A stretch of 64,000 bases of DNA from Stenotrophomonas africana (GCF_013004645.1 NZ_JABEME010000001.1:744001-808000); one strand, 5' to 3'; positions 1 through 9,647 are shown, counted from the stretch's first letter. Numbers and translations: made by a program. The notes: generated by a model not told the origin, from the letters alone.

Positions 1-156
1 GCCCTGGGACAGCGCCCACAGGTCGACGCCGGCACCATCGGATGCCTCGGTGAAGGCGTCCCGCACCTGCGGGTGCAGTTCGGCCAGCTCGGCCACCATG
101 CCCACAGACTGCGAGCCCTGGCCGGGGAAGACAAAAGCGAGGGTGGATACGGTCAC
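1..156 (-). CDS. fabD: Malonyl-CoA:ACP transacylase, N-terminal part (cut by window edge)
   Basis: Only the first 52 codons are present; the gene continues past the left edge. The translation holds the FabD N-terminal signature FPGQGSQSVGM at about residues 10-20. FabD moves malonyl groups from CoA to acyl carrier protein to start fatty acid elongation. I chose the GTG at 156 because the ATG at 164 meets a stop after three codons. The gene lies downstream of fabH and a kinase-like gene on the same strand, as in fab clusters. Confidence 0.92.
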   Translation of the reverse strand, partial: MTVSTLAFVFPGQGSQSVGMVAELAELHPQVRDAFTEASDGAGVDLWALSQG

Positions 157-292
157 GCGGTCATCCGCTTGTTGCAATCGAAGCGGCCCATGATAAGGGG
201 GAACATGCCGTGTCGTCTGTACGTGCGCGTATGCACGCGTATGGAGCGCGGCCGCGGGACAACCCGGCATCCGGCGCGGTGTCCCCGCCCAG

Positions 293-378
293 GTAGCGTC
301 GACTGTTGGTCGACCGCCCCTCGATCTGCCCCTGAAAACCCGCGCTGCGCGCGGATGTCGACCAACAGTCGGCTCCAC
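293..378. repeat. SMAG-like REP element (inverted dimer)
   Basis: The left arm begins GTAG and holds GTCGACTGTTGGTCGAC; the right arm at about 358-378 carries its reverse complement and ends in CCAC. The pair can fold into one long hairpin. It fills the gap between fabD and the kinase-like gene. The rest of 157-396 shows no gene. Confidence 0.7.
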
Positions 379-396
379 CGCAGCACGAACCTGCCA

Positions 397-1179
397 TCAG
401 CAGAACAGTTGCAGGACGTCCAGGTCGCCGTCGGCGAGGAAATCCACGCACAGGCCGACCAGCAGCAGCAAGCCAGCGGTGCTGGCGCCGTGGGCAATGA
501 AGATGGAATGGGCCAGCGCGCGCGCTGAGCGGCCCAGCTTCATGCACACCCGGGCCAGGCTGCGCAGGCGGCCACTGACTGCGTGCACGTGCTCGCGCAC
601 CGGCGCCTGGGCATCGCCCATCGCCTCGGCCATCATCGCCTGCAGCTGCTCCGGGCGGTCGGCGTAGTACTTGGCCACGCCGTAGCCGAACATCAGCCAG
701 TCGCGGGCCTGCGCTTCGGACAGATCCATCACTTCCAGCGGATCTTCCTCGAAGTCGATGAAGCCCACCTGCTGCCCATCCCAGGTGAGGTTGCGCGGCA
801 GCGGCTGGCCGAAATACGCGCCGCGTCCATGCGCCTCGGCGATGGCCTGCATCGCCGCCATCACCAGCCGGTCGCGACCGGCCTCATCGGCCTGGCGCAG
901 GCAGGTATTGAACGAATTGCCGTTGTCGCCGATCACCAGCGCGGCATGGCCGGTGCCCAGCACGTCGGGCACGTTCACGCCCTGCGCCTGCAGCTCCCCC
1001 AGGCGACGGGCTTCGGTTTCGCGTGCCGCATCACCGCCGCGGTGCGGTGGCGGGCGCAGGGCATCGAGATGGAAACGGCGGGCAACAAAATTGAGCAGGC
1101 CCAGGGCCAGTGCTCGGCTTCCCTTGCCGTACTGCTTCAGCCAGGCACGTTGCCCTTCGATGACGATGGGCTCAACCAT
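397..1179 (-). CDS. Protein-kinase-fold protein inside the fab cluster
   Basis: This 260-residue protein resembles small LPS-kinase/BUD32-like phosphotransferases. A DFG-like segment, GFIDFEEDP, lies near residue 139, and a PRN motif at about 128 sits where the catalytic-loop asparagine would be. The usual HxD is not apparent: the stretch reads AYFGQPLPRN. The protein may be divergent or a pseudokinase. A hydrophobic segment rich in Leu/Val lies near the C-terminus (about 233-250). A strong AAGGAGG precedes the ATG. It lies between fabH and fabD on the same strand, so it is probably cotranscribed with them. Its substrate is unknown. Confidence 0.6.
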   Translation of the reverse strand: MVEPIVIEGQRAWLKQYGKGSRALALGLLNFVARRFHLDALRPPPHRGGDAARETEARRLGELQAQGVNVPDVLGTGHAALVIGDNGNSFNTCLRQADEAGRDRLVMAAMQAIAEAHGRGAYFGQPLPRNLTWDGQQVGFIDFEEDPLEVMDLSEAQARDWLMFGYGVAKYYADRPEQLQAMMAEAMGDAQAPVREHVHAVSGRLRSLARVCMKLGRSARALAHSIFIAHGASTAGLLLLVGLCVDFLADGDLDVLQLFC

Positions 1180-1256
1180 GACAGGTCCTCCTTAAAACGC
1201 GTTACGGCCCCAGAGGGGCCGCAACGACAGACTTCACGTTGTCGTAACTTGCACTA

Positions 1257-2237
1257 TCAATAGCGCAGTAGGGCCGAACCCCACGTGAAGCCACCGCCGA
1301 AGGCCTCCAGCAGCAGCAGCTGGCCACGCTCGACCTTGCCGGACCGCACGGCCGCATCCAGCGCCAGCGGCACCGAGCCGGACGAGGTGTTGCCATGCTT
1401 GTCGACCGTCACCACCACCTGGTCCATCGACATCTCCAGACGCTTGGCGGTGGCTTCGATGATGCGCAGGTTGGCCTGGTGCGGAATCAGCCAGTCCAGG
1501 TCGGACTTGTCCAGGCCGTTGGCGGCCAGGGTCTCGTCCACGACCGAGTCCAGCGCCTTGACGGCGTACTTGAACACGTCGTTGCCCTTCATGTTGATGG
1601 TGCCACCACCGTTGGCGCCGTCCTTGAAACCGGTCGAGACGCCGACCGGGTTCCACAACAGCTCCTTCTTGCTGCCGTCGGCATGCAGGTGGGTGCTGAG
1701 GATGCCGGTGTCTTCGTCGGCCTTGAGCACGACAGCGCCGGCGCCATCGCCGAACAGCACGCAGGTGGTGCGATCGTTCCAGTCGACCATGCGGGTCAAC
1801 GTTTCAGTGCCGATCACCAGCACGTGCTTGCAGTCGCCGGAGCGGATGAATTTGTCGGCCACGCCCAGCGCGAACACGAAGCCGGAACAGGCTGCGTTGA
1901 CGTCGAAGGCGGGGCACCCGGCCACACCGAGCTTGGCCTGGATCAGGCACGCGGTGGACGGGAAAATGAGATCAGGAGTGGTCGTGCCGACCACGATCAT
2001 GTCGAGCTGCGAGGCATCGATGCCTGCGGCTTCAAGCGCCCGCAGGGCGGCGTTGTAGCCAAGGTCGCTGGTGGTTTCGCCTTCGGCCGCGATGTGCCGT
2101 TCACGAATTCCGGTGCGCGACTGGATCCACTCATCCGAGGTTTCGACCATTTTTTCCAGGTCGGCATTGGTCAGGACTTTTTCCGGCAAATAGCTACCGG
2201 TGCCCGCGATCCTCGAATAGATCCGCTTGCTCATCAT
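1257..2237 (-). CDS. fabH: 3-oxoacyl-ACP synthase III
   Basis: KAS III condenses acetyl-CoA with malonyl-ACP, the first step of type II fatty acid synthesis in the cytoplasm. The catalytic triad is visible: Cys in NAACSGF near residue 117, His in LIPHQANLR, and Asn in HGNTSSGS. At 326 aa it is full length and ends in the family-typical LLRY. Two adjacent ATGs (2237 and 2234) are possible starts, with AGGA upstream. rpmF lies just upstream on the same strand with no plsX between them, unlike the E. coli order. Confidence 0.97.
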   Translation of the reverse strand: MMSKRIYSRIAGTGSYLPEKVLTNADLEKMVETSDEWIQSRTGIRERHIAAEGETTSDLGYNAALRALEAAGIDASQLDMIVVGTTTPDLIFPSTACLIQAKLGVAGCPAFDVNAACSGFVFALGVADKFIRSGDCKHVLVIGTETLTRMVDWNDRTTCVLFGDGAGAVVLKADEDTGILSTHLHADGSKKELLWNPVGVSTGFKDGANGGGTINMKGNDVFKYAVKALDSVVDETLAANGLDKSDLDWLIPHQANLRIIEATAKRLEMSMDQVVVTVDKHGNTSSGSVPLALDAAVRSGKVERGQLLLLEAFGGGFTWGSALLRY

Positions 2238-2280
2238 GTTTCCTGTTGCGCGGGCCGCCGATCACCGGCACGCCCGGGAA

Positions 2281-2314
2281 AGAAGGCAAAGGCCGCTGCC
2301 CGGGGGCAGCGGCC
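2281..2314 (-). terminator. Rho-independent-type terminator after rpmF
   Basis: A perfect 10-bp stem (GGCCGCTGCC with a 4-base loop) at 2291-2314 is followed on the minus strand by TTTGCCTTCTTT. It lies between the rpmF stop and the fabH start, so it probably attenuates read-through into fabH. Confidence 0.7.
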
Positions 2315-2325
2315 TTCCCGGCACA

Positions 2326-2520
2326 TCAATCTTCTTCGACGGCCGAGGTCTTGGTCTGGATGACCTTCTTGCCGCGGTAGAAACCATCGGCAGTGATGTG
2401 GTGACGCAGGTGCACTTCGCCGGTGGTCGGGTCGGTCGACAGCTGCTTGGCGCTCAGGGCGTCATGGGCACGACGCATGCCGCGGCGGGACGGGGTGACA
2501 CGGGATTTCTGCACAGCCAT
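2326..2520 (-). CDS. rpmF: Ribosomal protein bL32
   Basis: This 64-residue basic protein starts [20 protein letters not shown], the bL32 N-terminus, and belongs to the large ribosomal subunit. The ATG at 2520 gives the family-normal length; the frame is open further upstream but does not match the family. It follows yceD on the same strand (about 107 bp gap), the usual yceD-rpmF pair, and precedes fabH. Confidence 0.97.
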   Translation of the reverse strand: MAVQKSRVTPSRRGMRRAHDALSAKQLSTDPTTGEVHLRHHITADGFYRGKKVIQTKTSAVEED

Positions 2521-2627
2521 GGGATTGCTCCAAACTCGGTTCGTTTTGCTTCGTCGTATCGTCGCGCAGGACGCCAGCGCCCAGCACACTTTCGCTTTCG
2601 CCGCAGCCGCCGACGACAATCCGGCTG

Positions 2628-3137
2628 CTATTGTTTCTTCAGTGCTGCCAACGCCGCAAACGGGTTGGCCTGCTTCGTTTCTTCTTCGCTCGGCGCCCAG
2701 TCCTTGTCGACTGCTTCGCCATCGGGCGACAGCGGCACAACCGGCACTGCCAGCACCAACTCGTCCTCGACCAGATCCAGTGGACGCAGCTGGCCGTCTT
2801 CCGGCACCAGCAACGCCTCGTACTCCTCCGGCAGGGACGATTCCTCGTCCTCGTCGCGGATCAGGCCAAGCCTCTGGGTCATCTTCACCGGCAACAGGAA
2901 TCGCTGCATGCTGCGCTGACAGGTCAGCGGCAACGCGGTATCGATGGTCAGTTCCACATAGGATACCCGCAAGACGTCGTCGCGACCGAATTCAAGCGAG
3001 TAATTGCACTCACCTTCGGTATCGGCGACCAAGCCCTGCAGGCGGGTCAATTCAGCCAGGGAGACCTGACCGTCGAAGCGCCTTCGCGCTACAACCATCC
3101 GCCAGGCATCCAGCGTTTCGGGCACGTTCGCGGACAT
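2628..3137 (-). CDS. yceD: DUF177 / YceD protein (23S rRNA accumulation protein)
   Basis: This 169-residue acidic protein has the DUF177 features: a central C-x15-17-C-like pair (CNYSLEF and [14 protein letters not shown]) and an Asp/Glu-rich second half. In E. coli YceD affects 23S rRNA levels. The open frame runs back to 3518, but the ATG at 3137 ([12 protein letters not shown]) gives the family length and leaves room for the divergent yceF promoter. rpmF follows on the same strand. Confidence 0.88.
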   Translation of the reverse strand: MSANVPETLDAWRMVVARRRFDGQVSLAELTRLQGLVADTEGECNYSLEFGRDDVLRVSYVELTIDTALPLTCQRSMQRFLLPVKMTQRLGLIRDEDEESSLPEEYEALLVPEDGQLRPLDLVEDELVLAVPVVPLSPDGEAVDKDWAPSEEETKQANPFAALAALKKQ

Positions 3138-3250
3138 AAGCCGCTGAATACTAAGGATCGGGGCGGCAGCTGTCAAATGCCCGCCATACAGGACTTGCTG
3201 CTGGCGCCGCGCACGGGCCAGACTGCCGCGCCCTGCCCCGGAATTCTCGC

Positions 3251-3820
3251 ATGTCACTGGTCCTGGCCTCCACCTCCCGCTACCGGCGCGAACTGCTGCA
3301 ACGGCTGGGCCTGCCTTTCGAGTGCGCCAGCCCGGAGGTGGATGAAACCCCGTTGAACGGCGAAGCGCCGCTGGCCCTGGCCACGCGACTGGCCGCCGCC
3401 AAGGCCGCCGAGGTGGCTGCCCGGTATCCGGGCGCCTGGGTGATCGGCTCGGATCAGGTGGCGGACCTGAACGGCCAGTCGCTGGGCAAGCCCGGCACGG
3501 TCGAGGCCGCCTGCGCACAGCTGGCAGCGATGTCCGGGCAGACCGTGCGCTTCCATACCGCCGTCTGTCTCAGCAGGAATGGAGATTCATTCACGGCCCT
3601 GGACCTGACCGAAGTACGGTTCCGCGTATTGGAACGGGATGAGATTGCCCGTTACGTCGCCACCGAACAGCCGCTGGACTGCGCCGGCAGCTTCAAGTGC
3701 GAGGGCCTGGGCATCAGCCTGTTCGAGGCGATCGACAACCGCGACCCGACCGCGCTGATCGGCCTGCCGTTGATCGCGGTGTGCGGATTGCTGCGGCAGG
3801 CCGGGTACGCGGTGCCGTGA
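3251..3820 (+). CDS. yceF: Maf/YceF nucleotide pyrophosphatase (7-methyl-GTP type)
   Basis: This 189-aa Maf-family protein probably hydrolyses non-canonical nucleotides such as m7GTP to the monophosphate. The N-terminus LASTSRYRRELL, the EVDET motif near residue 32 and GSDQV near 68 match YceF rather than YhdE. The C-terminal CAGSFKCEGLGISLFE and IGLPL are also typical. It is divergent from yceD-rpmF; in E. coli yceF is also next to yceD. Confidence 0.93.
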   Translation: MSLVLASTSRYRRELLQRLGLPFECASPEVDETPLNGEAPLALATRLAAAKAAEVAARYPGAWVIGSDQVADLNGQSLGKPGTVEAACAQLAAMSGQTVRFHTAVCLSRNGDSFTALDLTEVRFRVLERDEIARYVATEQPLDCAGSFKCEGLGISLFEAIDNRDPTALIGLPLIAVCGLLRQAGYAVP

Positions 3821-3823
3821 ACT

Positions 3824-3913
3824 GTAGAGCCGAGCCCATGCTCGGCTGCTTTTCTCGAGGCTGCCTGCCATCTGAATCAGAAGCAGCCGAGCATCGGCTC
3901 GGCTCGGCTCTAC
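3824..3913. repeat. SMAG-like REP element (inverted dimer)
   Basis: It opens GTAGAGCCGAGCCCATGCTC and closes with the complementary GAGCATCGGCTCGGCTCTAC. It sits between two convergent genes, where it could act as a bidirectional terminator-like hairpin. Confidence 0.8.
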
Positions 3914-3926
3914 AGGACCAGAGGAC

Positions 3927-5762
3927 TCAACGAACCTCGAACGGCTGCTCCTGCCACACCTCTACGCTGCCATCGCGGCCGAACAGGCGCAGGCCCAGCC
4001 AATGCCTCCCAGGTGCCAGCGTCGTCGTGTCCAATGAGGCATCGAAGCCGACGGCGGGATGCTGCGGATCGGTGCTGTCCGGCCAGGTCTGGCGCACATC
4101 GAAGGCGCGCCCATAGCGCGCATCACCGATCGAGCGGCCATCGACCAGCACTTCAACCCGTGCCAGCCCGACACCGTCCTTGAACGCCCAGCCCTTGATG
4201 GCAAGCGTGCCGGACACCTTCTCGCCAGCACCGGGTGCATCCAGCCAGGCCATCGCCGGGGTCACGCATGGCCCGGGAGCGCGCTGCACCGGCAGCCGGA
4301 ACAGCAGGAAGCGCTGGAAGCCATGGTCACTGCTGACCACCCGCGGCGCCGGCAACGGCCCCACCTGTTCGCAGATGGCGTGATAGCGCGCCAGCAGATC
4401 GCGGTAGCGCTGGTCACTGGGTGACAGCACCAGCAGCATCGGTGCCGAACGCTCGCCCTCATGCAGCAGGCCCCACTGCGCCAGCTGCGCGGTGCGCCCA
4501 TGCTTGTCATTGAGCGGATGCGGCAGCACCTCGATGTTGCCATTGCCCAGCTGGAAACCGAGTTCGGCACCGACCTTGAAGTTGCCGGCCAGCACGCGCG
4601 TCCCTTCCGGCATCTGCCGCAGCTCTTCGTGGACCGCGACAGCCAGTGGTTGCCAACCGGCGAAATTGCGCGGGTAGTACTTGCTGCCGGCCAACTCTTC
4701 ACGCAACGAGGGAGTGGACGCCATCAGGTAGTAGCCGAACGCGAGCACCATGCCTGCGCCCGCCAGCCACCAACCGGTGCGCCGCAGCCAGCGCGGCCAC
4801 CCGTTGAGCACCACCGGCACCGCCACCAGCAGCGCCAGGTAGCCCGGCAGCGGCCAGTGGAAACTGATGCGCTCGACGTCGGTGAAGAAGCCCAGCAGGA
4901 AGATGCCCAGGGTGGATACGCCCCCCACCAGCCCGAAGTAGCGCCACTGCACGCGCGCGCCGCCGCCGCTGCGGGTACCGGCCAGCGCCACCTTCCACAT
5001 CGCCATGCACAGGATCGGGGTGACCAGCATCGGCTGGATCACCAGGAACCACAGCCCACCCCACTCGAATGTCCAGGGATGGCGCTCGACCACCTGGAAC
5101 TTCAGGCCGGCATCGTGGTTGTCTGCATTCCATGCCAGCAGTGGCAGCCATGCCAGCACGCCCACCGCCAGTGCAACCCAAACGCGTGGGTCACCCAGCA
5201 TGCGCCGCCCCTGCGGCAGCGCCAGCAGCGCAATGAAACCGACGCCGATGACACCAATGAAGCGATAGTGGCTGAGCGCACCGATCGCCAGGCCCAGCGC
5301 AAGCTTCATGGCCGATGATGCGTCGACGTTGTGCAACAGCCGCGCACCTGCATGCAGACAGATCGCAGCTGCCAGGGCCATCGGCACATCCGGCACTGCC
5401 AGCAGGCCCAGCGTCGCCGACAACGGCATCAGCAGCGTGAGGCTGCCCGCCTGCCAACCCGCCACATTCCCGAACCAGCGGGTTGCGGTGCGCACCACCA
5501 GCAACGGCAGCAGCGCGCCGATGGCCAGGAACGGCAAGCGCAGGGCGAGTACATGATGGCCACCAATCTCCACGCCCAGCCGGGCCAGCCATGCAGTCAG
5601 CCCGGGCAGATCCGAATACGCAGCCGCCAGGTGCTGACCTTCCTGCCAATAGAACGCCTCATCGACGAACAGCGGCAGGCGCGCAGCCACCACCAGTTTG
5701 GCCGCTGTGACCAGCGTCCATAACCAGAGAAATATCGTTCGTGCGCGCTGTTCGCCTTGCAT
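3927..5762 (-). CDS. Membrane glycosyltransferase, GT39/ArnT-like, with C-terminal Ig-like domain
   Basis: This 611-aa polytopic protein has an N-terminal hydrophobic segment followed by FVDEAFYW near residue 32. That acidic loop motif is typical of GT-C enzymes (Pmt/ArnT), which use polyprenyl-phosphate sugars on the periplasmic side. About ten membrane helices follow to roughly residue 345. A soluble periplasmic part follows, ending in a beta-rich Ig-like module with GWAFKDGVGLARVEVLVDG. The sugar and acceptor are not predictable. It is divergent from moxR with only 42 bp between the starts. Confidence 0.75.
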   Translation of the reverse strand: MQGEQRARTIFLWLWTLVTAAKLVVAARLPLFVDEAFYWQEGQHLAAAYSDLPGLTAWLARLGVEIGGHHVLALRLPFLAIGALLPLLVVRTATRWFGNVAGWQAGSLTLLMPLSATLGLLAVPDVPMALAAAICLHAGARLLHNVDASSAMKLALGLAIGALSHYRFIGVIGVGFIALLALPQGRRMLGDPRVWVALAVGVLAWLPLLAWNADNHDAGLKFQVVERHPWTFEWGGLWFLVIQPMLVTPILCMAMWKVALAGTRSGGGARVQWRYFGLVGGVSTLGIFLLGFFTDVERISFHWPLPGYLALLVAVPVVLNGWPRWLRRTGWWLAGAGMVLAFGYYLMASTPSLREELAGSKYYPRNFAGWQPLAVAVHEELRQMPEGTRVLAGNFKVGAELGFQLGNGNIEVLPHPLNDKHGRTAQLAQWGLLHEGERSAPMLLVLSPSDQRYRDLLARYHAICEQVGPLPAPRVVSSDHGFQRFLLFRLPVQRAPGPCVTPAMAWLDAPGAGEKVSGTLAIKGWAFKDGVGLARVEVLVDGRSIGDARYGRAFDVRQTWPDSTDPQHPAVGFDASLDTTTLAPGRHWLGLRLFGRDGSVEVWQEQPFEVR

Positions 5763-5804
5763 TGCTCTATGGATAATCGAGTGGATTCCAGATCTGAGAC
5801 GATC

Positions 5805-6758
5805 ATGACAGCCTCGCCCCCCAATCCCAGCATGCTAACCGATCAACTGCGTCAGGCCCTGCGGGAGGCACAGGATCAGGTAAATGCACTGGTACTGGGC
5901 AAGGTGCCGGAAGTCAGGCTGGCTTTCGTCGCCCTGCTTTCCGGCGGCCATCTGCTGATCGAGGATCTGCCCGGTCTGGGCAAGACCACGCTGGCGCACG
6001 CACTGGCCAGCAGCCTCGGCCTCAGCTTCCAGCGCGTGCAGTTCACCTCCGACCTGCTGCCTGCCGATGTACTGGGCGTCTCGGTATACGAAGCCGGCAG
6101 CCGCCAGTTCCAGTTCCATCCAGGGCCGGTGTTCACCCACGTGCTGCTGGCCGACGAGATCAACCGTGCGCCGCCGCGCACGCAGAGCGCGCTGCTGGAG
6201 GCGATGGCCGAGCAGCAGGTGACCCTGGATGGGCAGACCCATCCCCTGCCCGATCCCTTCTTCGTGATCGCCACGCAGAACCCGGTGGATCTGTCCGGCA
6301 CGTTCCCGCTGCCGGATTCGCAGCTGGACCGCTTCCTGCTGCGGCTGGCGATGGGCTACCCCAGCGCACAGGCCGAGCGCGAACTGCTGCGCGGCACCGA
6401 TCGCCGCGATCTGATCGCGCGTGCCGTACCGAAGCTGGATGACACCCAGGTGCGCGCGCTGCGCGACGCAGTGAACCACGTGCATGCCAGCGACGCGCTG
6501 ATCGACTACGTGCAGGCGCTGCTGACCCGCAGCCGCCAGCACGCCGGCGTGCGCGTGGGCCTGTCGCCGCGTGCCGGTCTGGCCCTGCTGCGCGCGGCCA
6601 AGGCGCACGCGCTGCTGTTGGGGCGCGGCCATGTGGTGCCCGAGGATGTGCAGACCCTGTTCGTGGCGGTAGCGGGCCATCGCCTGGTGGCCGAGGCCGA
6701 ATCCAGCTCGGGGCCGGCACTGGCACGCGCGATCCTGCAGACCGTTGCGGTCGACTGA
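5805..6758 (+). CDS. MoxR-family AAA+ ATPase
   Basis: A 317-aa MoxR chaperone-like ATPase. Walker A is GLGKTT near residue 54, Walker B is LLADEINRAPPRTQSALLEAM, and the AAA lid follows. Such ATPases act with DUF58 and VWA or transglutaminase partners in envelope-associated maturation. The open frame extends to 5757, but MTASPPNPSM at 5805 fits the family. The DUF58 gene begins 2 bp after the stop, so this is the first gene of a four-gene operon. Confidence 0.93.
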   Translation: MTASPPNPSMLTDQLRQALREAQDQVNALVLGKVPEVRLAFVALLSGGHLLIEDLPGLGKTTLAHALASSLGLSFQRVQFTSDLLPADVLGVSVYEAGSRQFQFHPGPVFTHVLLADEINRAPPRTQSALLEAMAEQQVTLDGQTHPLPDPFFVIATQNPVDLSGTFPLPDSQLDRFLLRLAMGYPSAQAERELLRGTDRRDLIARAVPKLDDTQVRALRDAVNHVHASDALIDYVQALLTRSRQHAGVRVGLSPRAGLALLRAAKAHALLLGRGHVVPEDVQTLFVAVAGHRLVAEAESSSGPALARAILQTVAVD

Positions 6759-6760
6759 GC

Positions 6761-7705
6761 GTGGCCACGCGCTGGGCACGACTGCAGCTGATGGCTCGCC
6801 CTCGCAGGCCCGAAGCGCTGCCGCAGCGGCTGGACCGCCACCGCATCTACGTACTGCCCACCCGCTTCGGGCTGTTCGTCGCCACCCTGCTGGCAGCGAT
6901 GCTGCTGGGCGCGTTGAACTACAACAACAACCCGGCCCTGCTGCTGGCCCTGCTGCTGGCGGCCGCAGCGATCGCCAGTGCCATCGCCGCGCACCTGCAA
7001 CTGTCCGGCGTGCAGATCGACGCCATCTCCGCCGAGCCGGTTCCCGCCGGGCAACCGCTGCGGCTGCGCGTGGACCTGTCACTGCGCGATCCCCGCGCAC
7101 GTCACGGCCTGCACCTGCAGCTGGGCGGCAGCGAGGCCTGGACCTCACTGCCTGCACACGGCCGTGGCGAAGTAGAGCTGGAGGTGCCCAGCGAGCGTCG
7201 CGGCTGGCTGGAACTGCCACGCATCCGCCTGTCCACTACGCAGCCGCTGGGGCTGGTGCGGGCATGGTCATGGGTATGGCCGGAACAACCGCTGCTGGTC
7301 TATCCACTGGCCGAAACACTGAGCCCTGCGCTACCGGAGAGTGGCAACGATCCGCTGCATACACGCGCCCATGCCAGCGGCGAGGAACTGCACCAGCTGC
7401 GGCCGTACCGCGCAGGCGATGCACCGCGCAGCATTTCGTGGAAGCACTCGGCGCGCCGCGACAGCCTGCTGGTGCGCGAGTACGAAAAGCCGATCGGCAT
7501 CGAAGTCATCCTGGACTGGCGCACGCTGGCGCCGTTGGGCCATGAAGCACGCATCGCGCGGTTGGCGCGCTGGGTGGATATGGCCGAGCGCGAGGGCCGC
7601 CGCTACACCCTGCTGCTGCCGGCACATCCCCCCTTCGGCCCCGGCCAGGGTGCCAGCCACCATCACCTGTGCCTGCGCGCGCTGGCGTTGATGCCGCATG
7701 ACTGA
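6761..7705 (+). CDS. DUF58 domain protein
   Basis: A 314-aa protein with two N-terminal transmembrane helices (about residues 30-72). A DUF58 core follows, marked by LRPYRAGDAPRSISWKHSAR near residue 210 and LLVREYE. DUF58 proteins have a VWA-like fold and pair with MoxR ATPases. It starts with GTG 2 bp after moxR and its end overlaps the transglutaminase gene by 8 bp, indicating translational coupling. Confidence 0.92.
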   Translation: MATRWARLQLMARPRRPEALPQRLDRHRIYVLPTRFGLFVATLLAAMLLGALNYNNNPALLLALLLAAAAIASAIAAHLQLSGVQIDAISAEPVPAGQPLRLRVDLSLRDPRARHGLHLQLGGSEAWTSLPAHGRGEVELEVPSERRGWLELPRIRLSTTQPLGLVRAWSWVWPEQPLLVYPLAETLSPALPESGNDPLHTRAHASGEELHQLRPYRAGDAPRSISWKHSARRDSLLVREYEKPIGIEVILDWRTLAPLGHEARIARLARWVDMAEREGRRYTLLLPAHPPFGPGQGASHHHLCLRALALMPHD

Positions 7706-9647
7706 GTCCCCTCTCCTGCTCGACCGCACTGCCCGCACCTGGACCCTGGCCAGCGCGGCGCTGGCGCTGTTGCCATTGCTGCTGCAGCTGCCACCACTGC
7801 TGGCTGGCGTGATCGCGCTGGCGGCAATCATCACCGCCGCCCTGTCGTGGCGAAGGCAGTTGCCAATGCCGGTGCGCCTGCTGCTGGTACTGGCCATGCT
7901 TGCCGCCATCGTCTGGCAGATGGGCATGGTGCGCCCAGGGCGCGATACCGGTTGCGCGCTGCTGGCGGCGATGCTGGCGATCAAGTCCAGCGAGCTGCGC
8001 AGCCTGCGTGATGCCCGCAGCCTGCTCGGCTTCGCCCTGTTCTCGCCGTTTGCGGCGTTTCTGCTCGACCAGGGGCCGCTGACAACAGCACTGGCCGCAC
8101 TGGCCGGGGTCAGCGCATTGCTCGCCCTGCAACGCCTGGCCCAGGATGAAGGCCACGCCGGCCGCCTGCCGCTGCGCGGGCAGCTGCGCGGTGTCGGCCG
8201 CCTGCTGGCGATCGGCCTGCCGCTGGCATTGGCCTGCTTCTGGCTGTTCCCACGCCTGGCAACGCCGCTGTGGGGTGTTCCCGAGCGCGCCGTCGGCACG
8301 CCGGGGCTGTCCGACAGCATGGAACCCGGCCAATGGCTGGACCTGATGGCCGATGACACCCCGGCGCTGCGCGTGCAGTTCTTTGGTGCTGTGCCCGAGC
8401 CGGCACAGCGCTACTGGCGCGGGCCGGTGCTGACCGCCTTCGATGGCCGGCGCTGGACGCGCGACCGGGCCAGCGCGCGACGTCCCGCCGCAGTGGTCGA
8501 CGCCGGTGCGCAGGGCTGGGACTACCAGATCGACTACGAGCCCACAGACCGCCGCCAGCTGGTGGCGCTGGACCTGCCCAGCCGTGCCCCGGCAGGCAGC
8601 ACGCTGGACGCGGACATGAGCCTGAGCAGTGAACGCTCGCTGGCCTCGCTCAGCCGCTGGCGACTGCATTCGGCGCCGCCGCAGCGCTTCGACAGCGCGC
8701 TGTCGCCCTACCTGCGCCGCGCCACGCTGCAGCTGCCCGCCGGCTTCAATCCACGTACGGCAACCCTGGCCCAGCAATGGCGGCAGGATGCCGGCGGCGA
8801 TGACGAGGCCATCGTCCGCCGCGCGCTGCAATGGATCACCACCGATTTCTCCTACACGCTGGAAACGCCGCCGGCAGGGCGCGATCCGGTTGACGAGTTC
8901 CTGTTCGGCTACAAGGCCGGCTTCTGTGAACACTTCAGCTCGGCCTTCGTGGTGCTGATGCGCAACGCCGGCGTCCCGGCGCGGGTGGTAACCGGTTTCG
9001 CCGGCGGTACCCGCAACCGTATTGGCGACTACTGGGTGGTGCGGCGGATGGATGCCCACGCCTGGGCCGAGGTGTGGCTGCCACAGCGCGGCTGGGTACG
9101 GGTCGACCCGACCGCCGCCGTGGCACCGGAACGCATCCTCGACACACTCGACGACCGCTTGCAGGCCGGCACCAACAGCCCGTTGCAGCAGCGCTGGCTG
9201 CAGCTGGGGCAGATGGGCGACTGGCTGCGCCGCGGCTGGAACGATCTGGTGCTGTCCTTCGACGCGCGCCGCCAGCAACAGCTGCTCAAGCCGTTCGGGC
9301 TGGATGACCTCGGGCCCGGACAGCTGGTCGCCGGCTTTGTGATCGCCGCGTTGCTGGCACTGGCGTGGATGGCCTGGCTGTTGGCCCGTGGCGAGCGCGA
9401 ACGTGATCCGCTGCTGCGTGCCTGGCATGGGCTGGGCCGGCGCTACGCCCGCCTCGGCCTGGCCCGTGAACCGCACGAAACCGCACAGGACTGGGCCCAG
9501 CGCGTGCACCGGCAGCGCCCTGACCCGACCCTGCTCGCACTCAGCCAGCGTTTCGCTGATGCGCGTTACGCTGGAACTTGCACCGACCTCGCTTCATTAT
9601 TGCGGGACCTGCGCAGGCATCGCCCGACTTCCGGAGCCTCCCCATGA
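7698..9647 (+). CDS. TgpA-type membrane transglutaminase-like protein (DUF3488 + transglutaminase core)
   Basis: 649 aa. About five to six N-terminal membrane helices lie within residues 1-190. A periplasmic transglutaminase domain follows, with the catalytic triad visible as Cys in KAGFCEHFSSAF (near 413), His in MDAHAWAEVW and Asp in RVDPTAAV. A further helix lies near 550, then a cytoplasmic DUF4129-like tail. In Pseudomonas, TgpA is an essential envelope protein. It overlaps DUF58 at its start, and its stop overlaps the next ATG (ATGA). Confidence 0.92.
   Translation: MTESPLLLDRTARTWTLASAALALLPLLLQLPPLLAGVIALAAIITAALSWRRQLPMPVRLLLVLAMLAAIVWQMGMVRPGRDTGCALLAAMLAIKSSELRSLRDARSLLGFALFSPFAAFLLDQGPLTTALAALAGVSALLALQRLAQDEGHAGRLPLRGQLRGVGRLLAIGLPLALACFWLFPRLATPLWGVPERAVGTPGLSDSMEPGQWLDLMADDTPALRVQFFGAVPEPAQRYWRGPVLTAFDGRRWTRDRASARRPAAVVDAGAQGWDYQIDYEPTDRRQLVALDLPSRAPAGSTLDADMSLSSERSLASLSRWRLHSAPPQRFDSALSPYLRRATLQLPAGFNPRTATLAQQWRQDAGGDDEAIVRRALQWITTDFSYTLETPPAGRDPVDEFLFGYKAGFCEHFSSAFVVLMRNAGVPARVVTGFAGGTRNRIGDYWVVRRMDAHAWAEVWLPQRGWVRVDPTAAVAPERILDTLDDRLQAGTNSPLQQRWLQLGQMGDWLRRGWNDLVLSFDARRQQQLLKPFGLDDLGPGQLVAGFVIAALLALAWMAWLLARGERERDPLLRAWHGLGRRYARLGLAREPHETAQDWAQRVHRQRPDPTLLALSQRFADARYAGTCTDLASLLRDLRRHRPTSGASP

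Noticed and set aside
73..528. Plus-strand frame across the fabD start
   Set aside because: It overlaps fabD and a SMAG repeat in the wrong strand, without coding signals.
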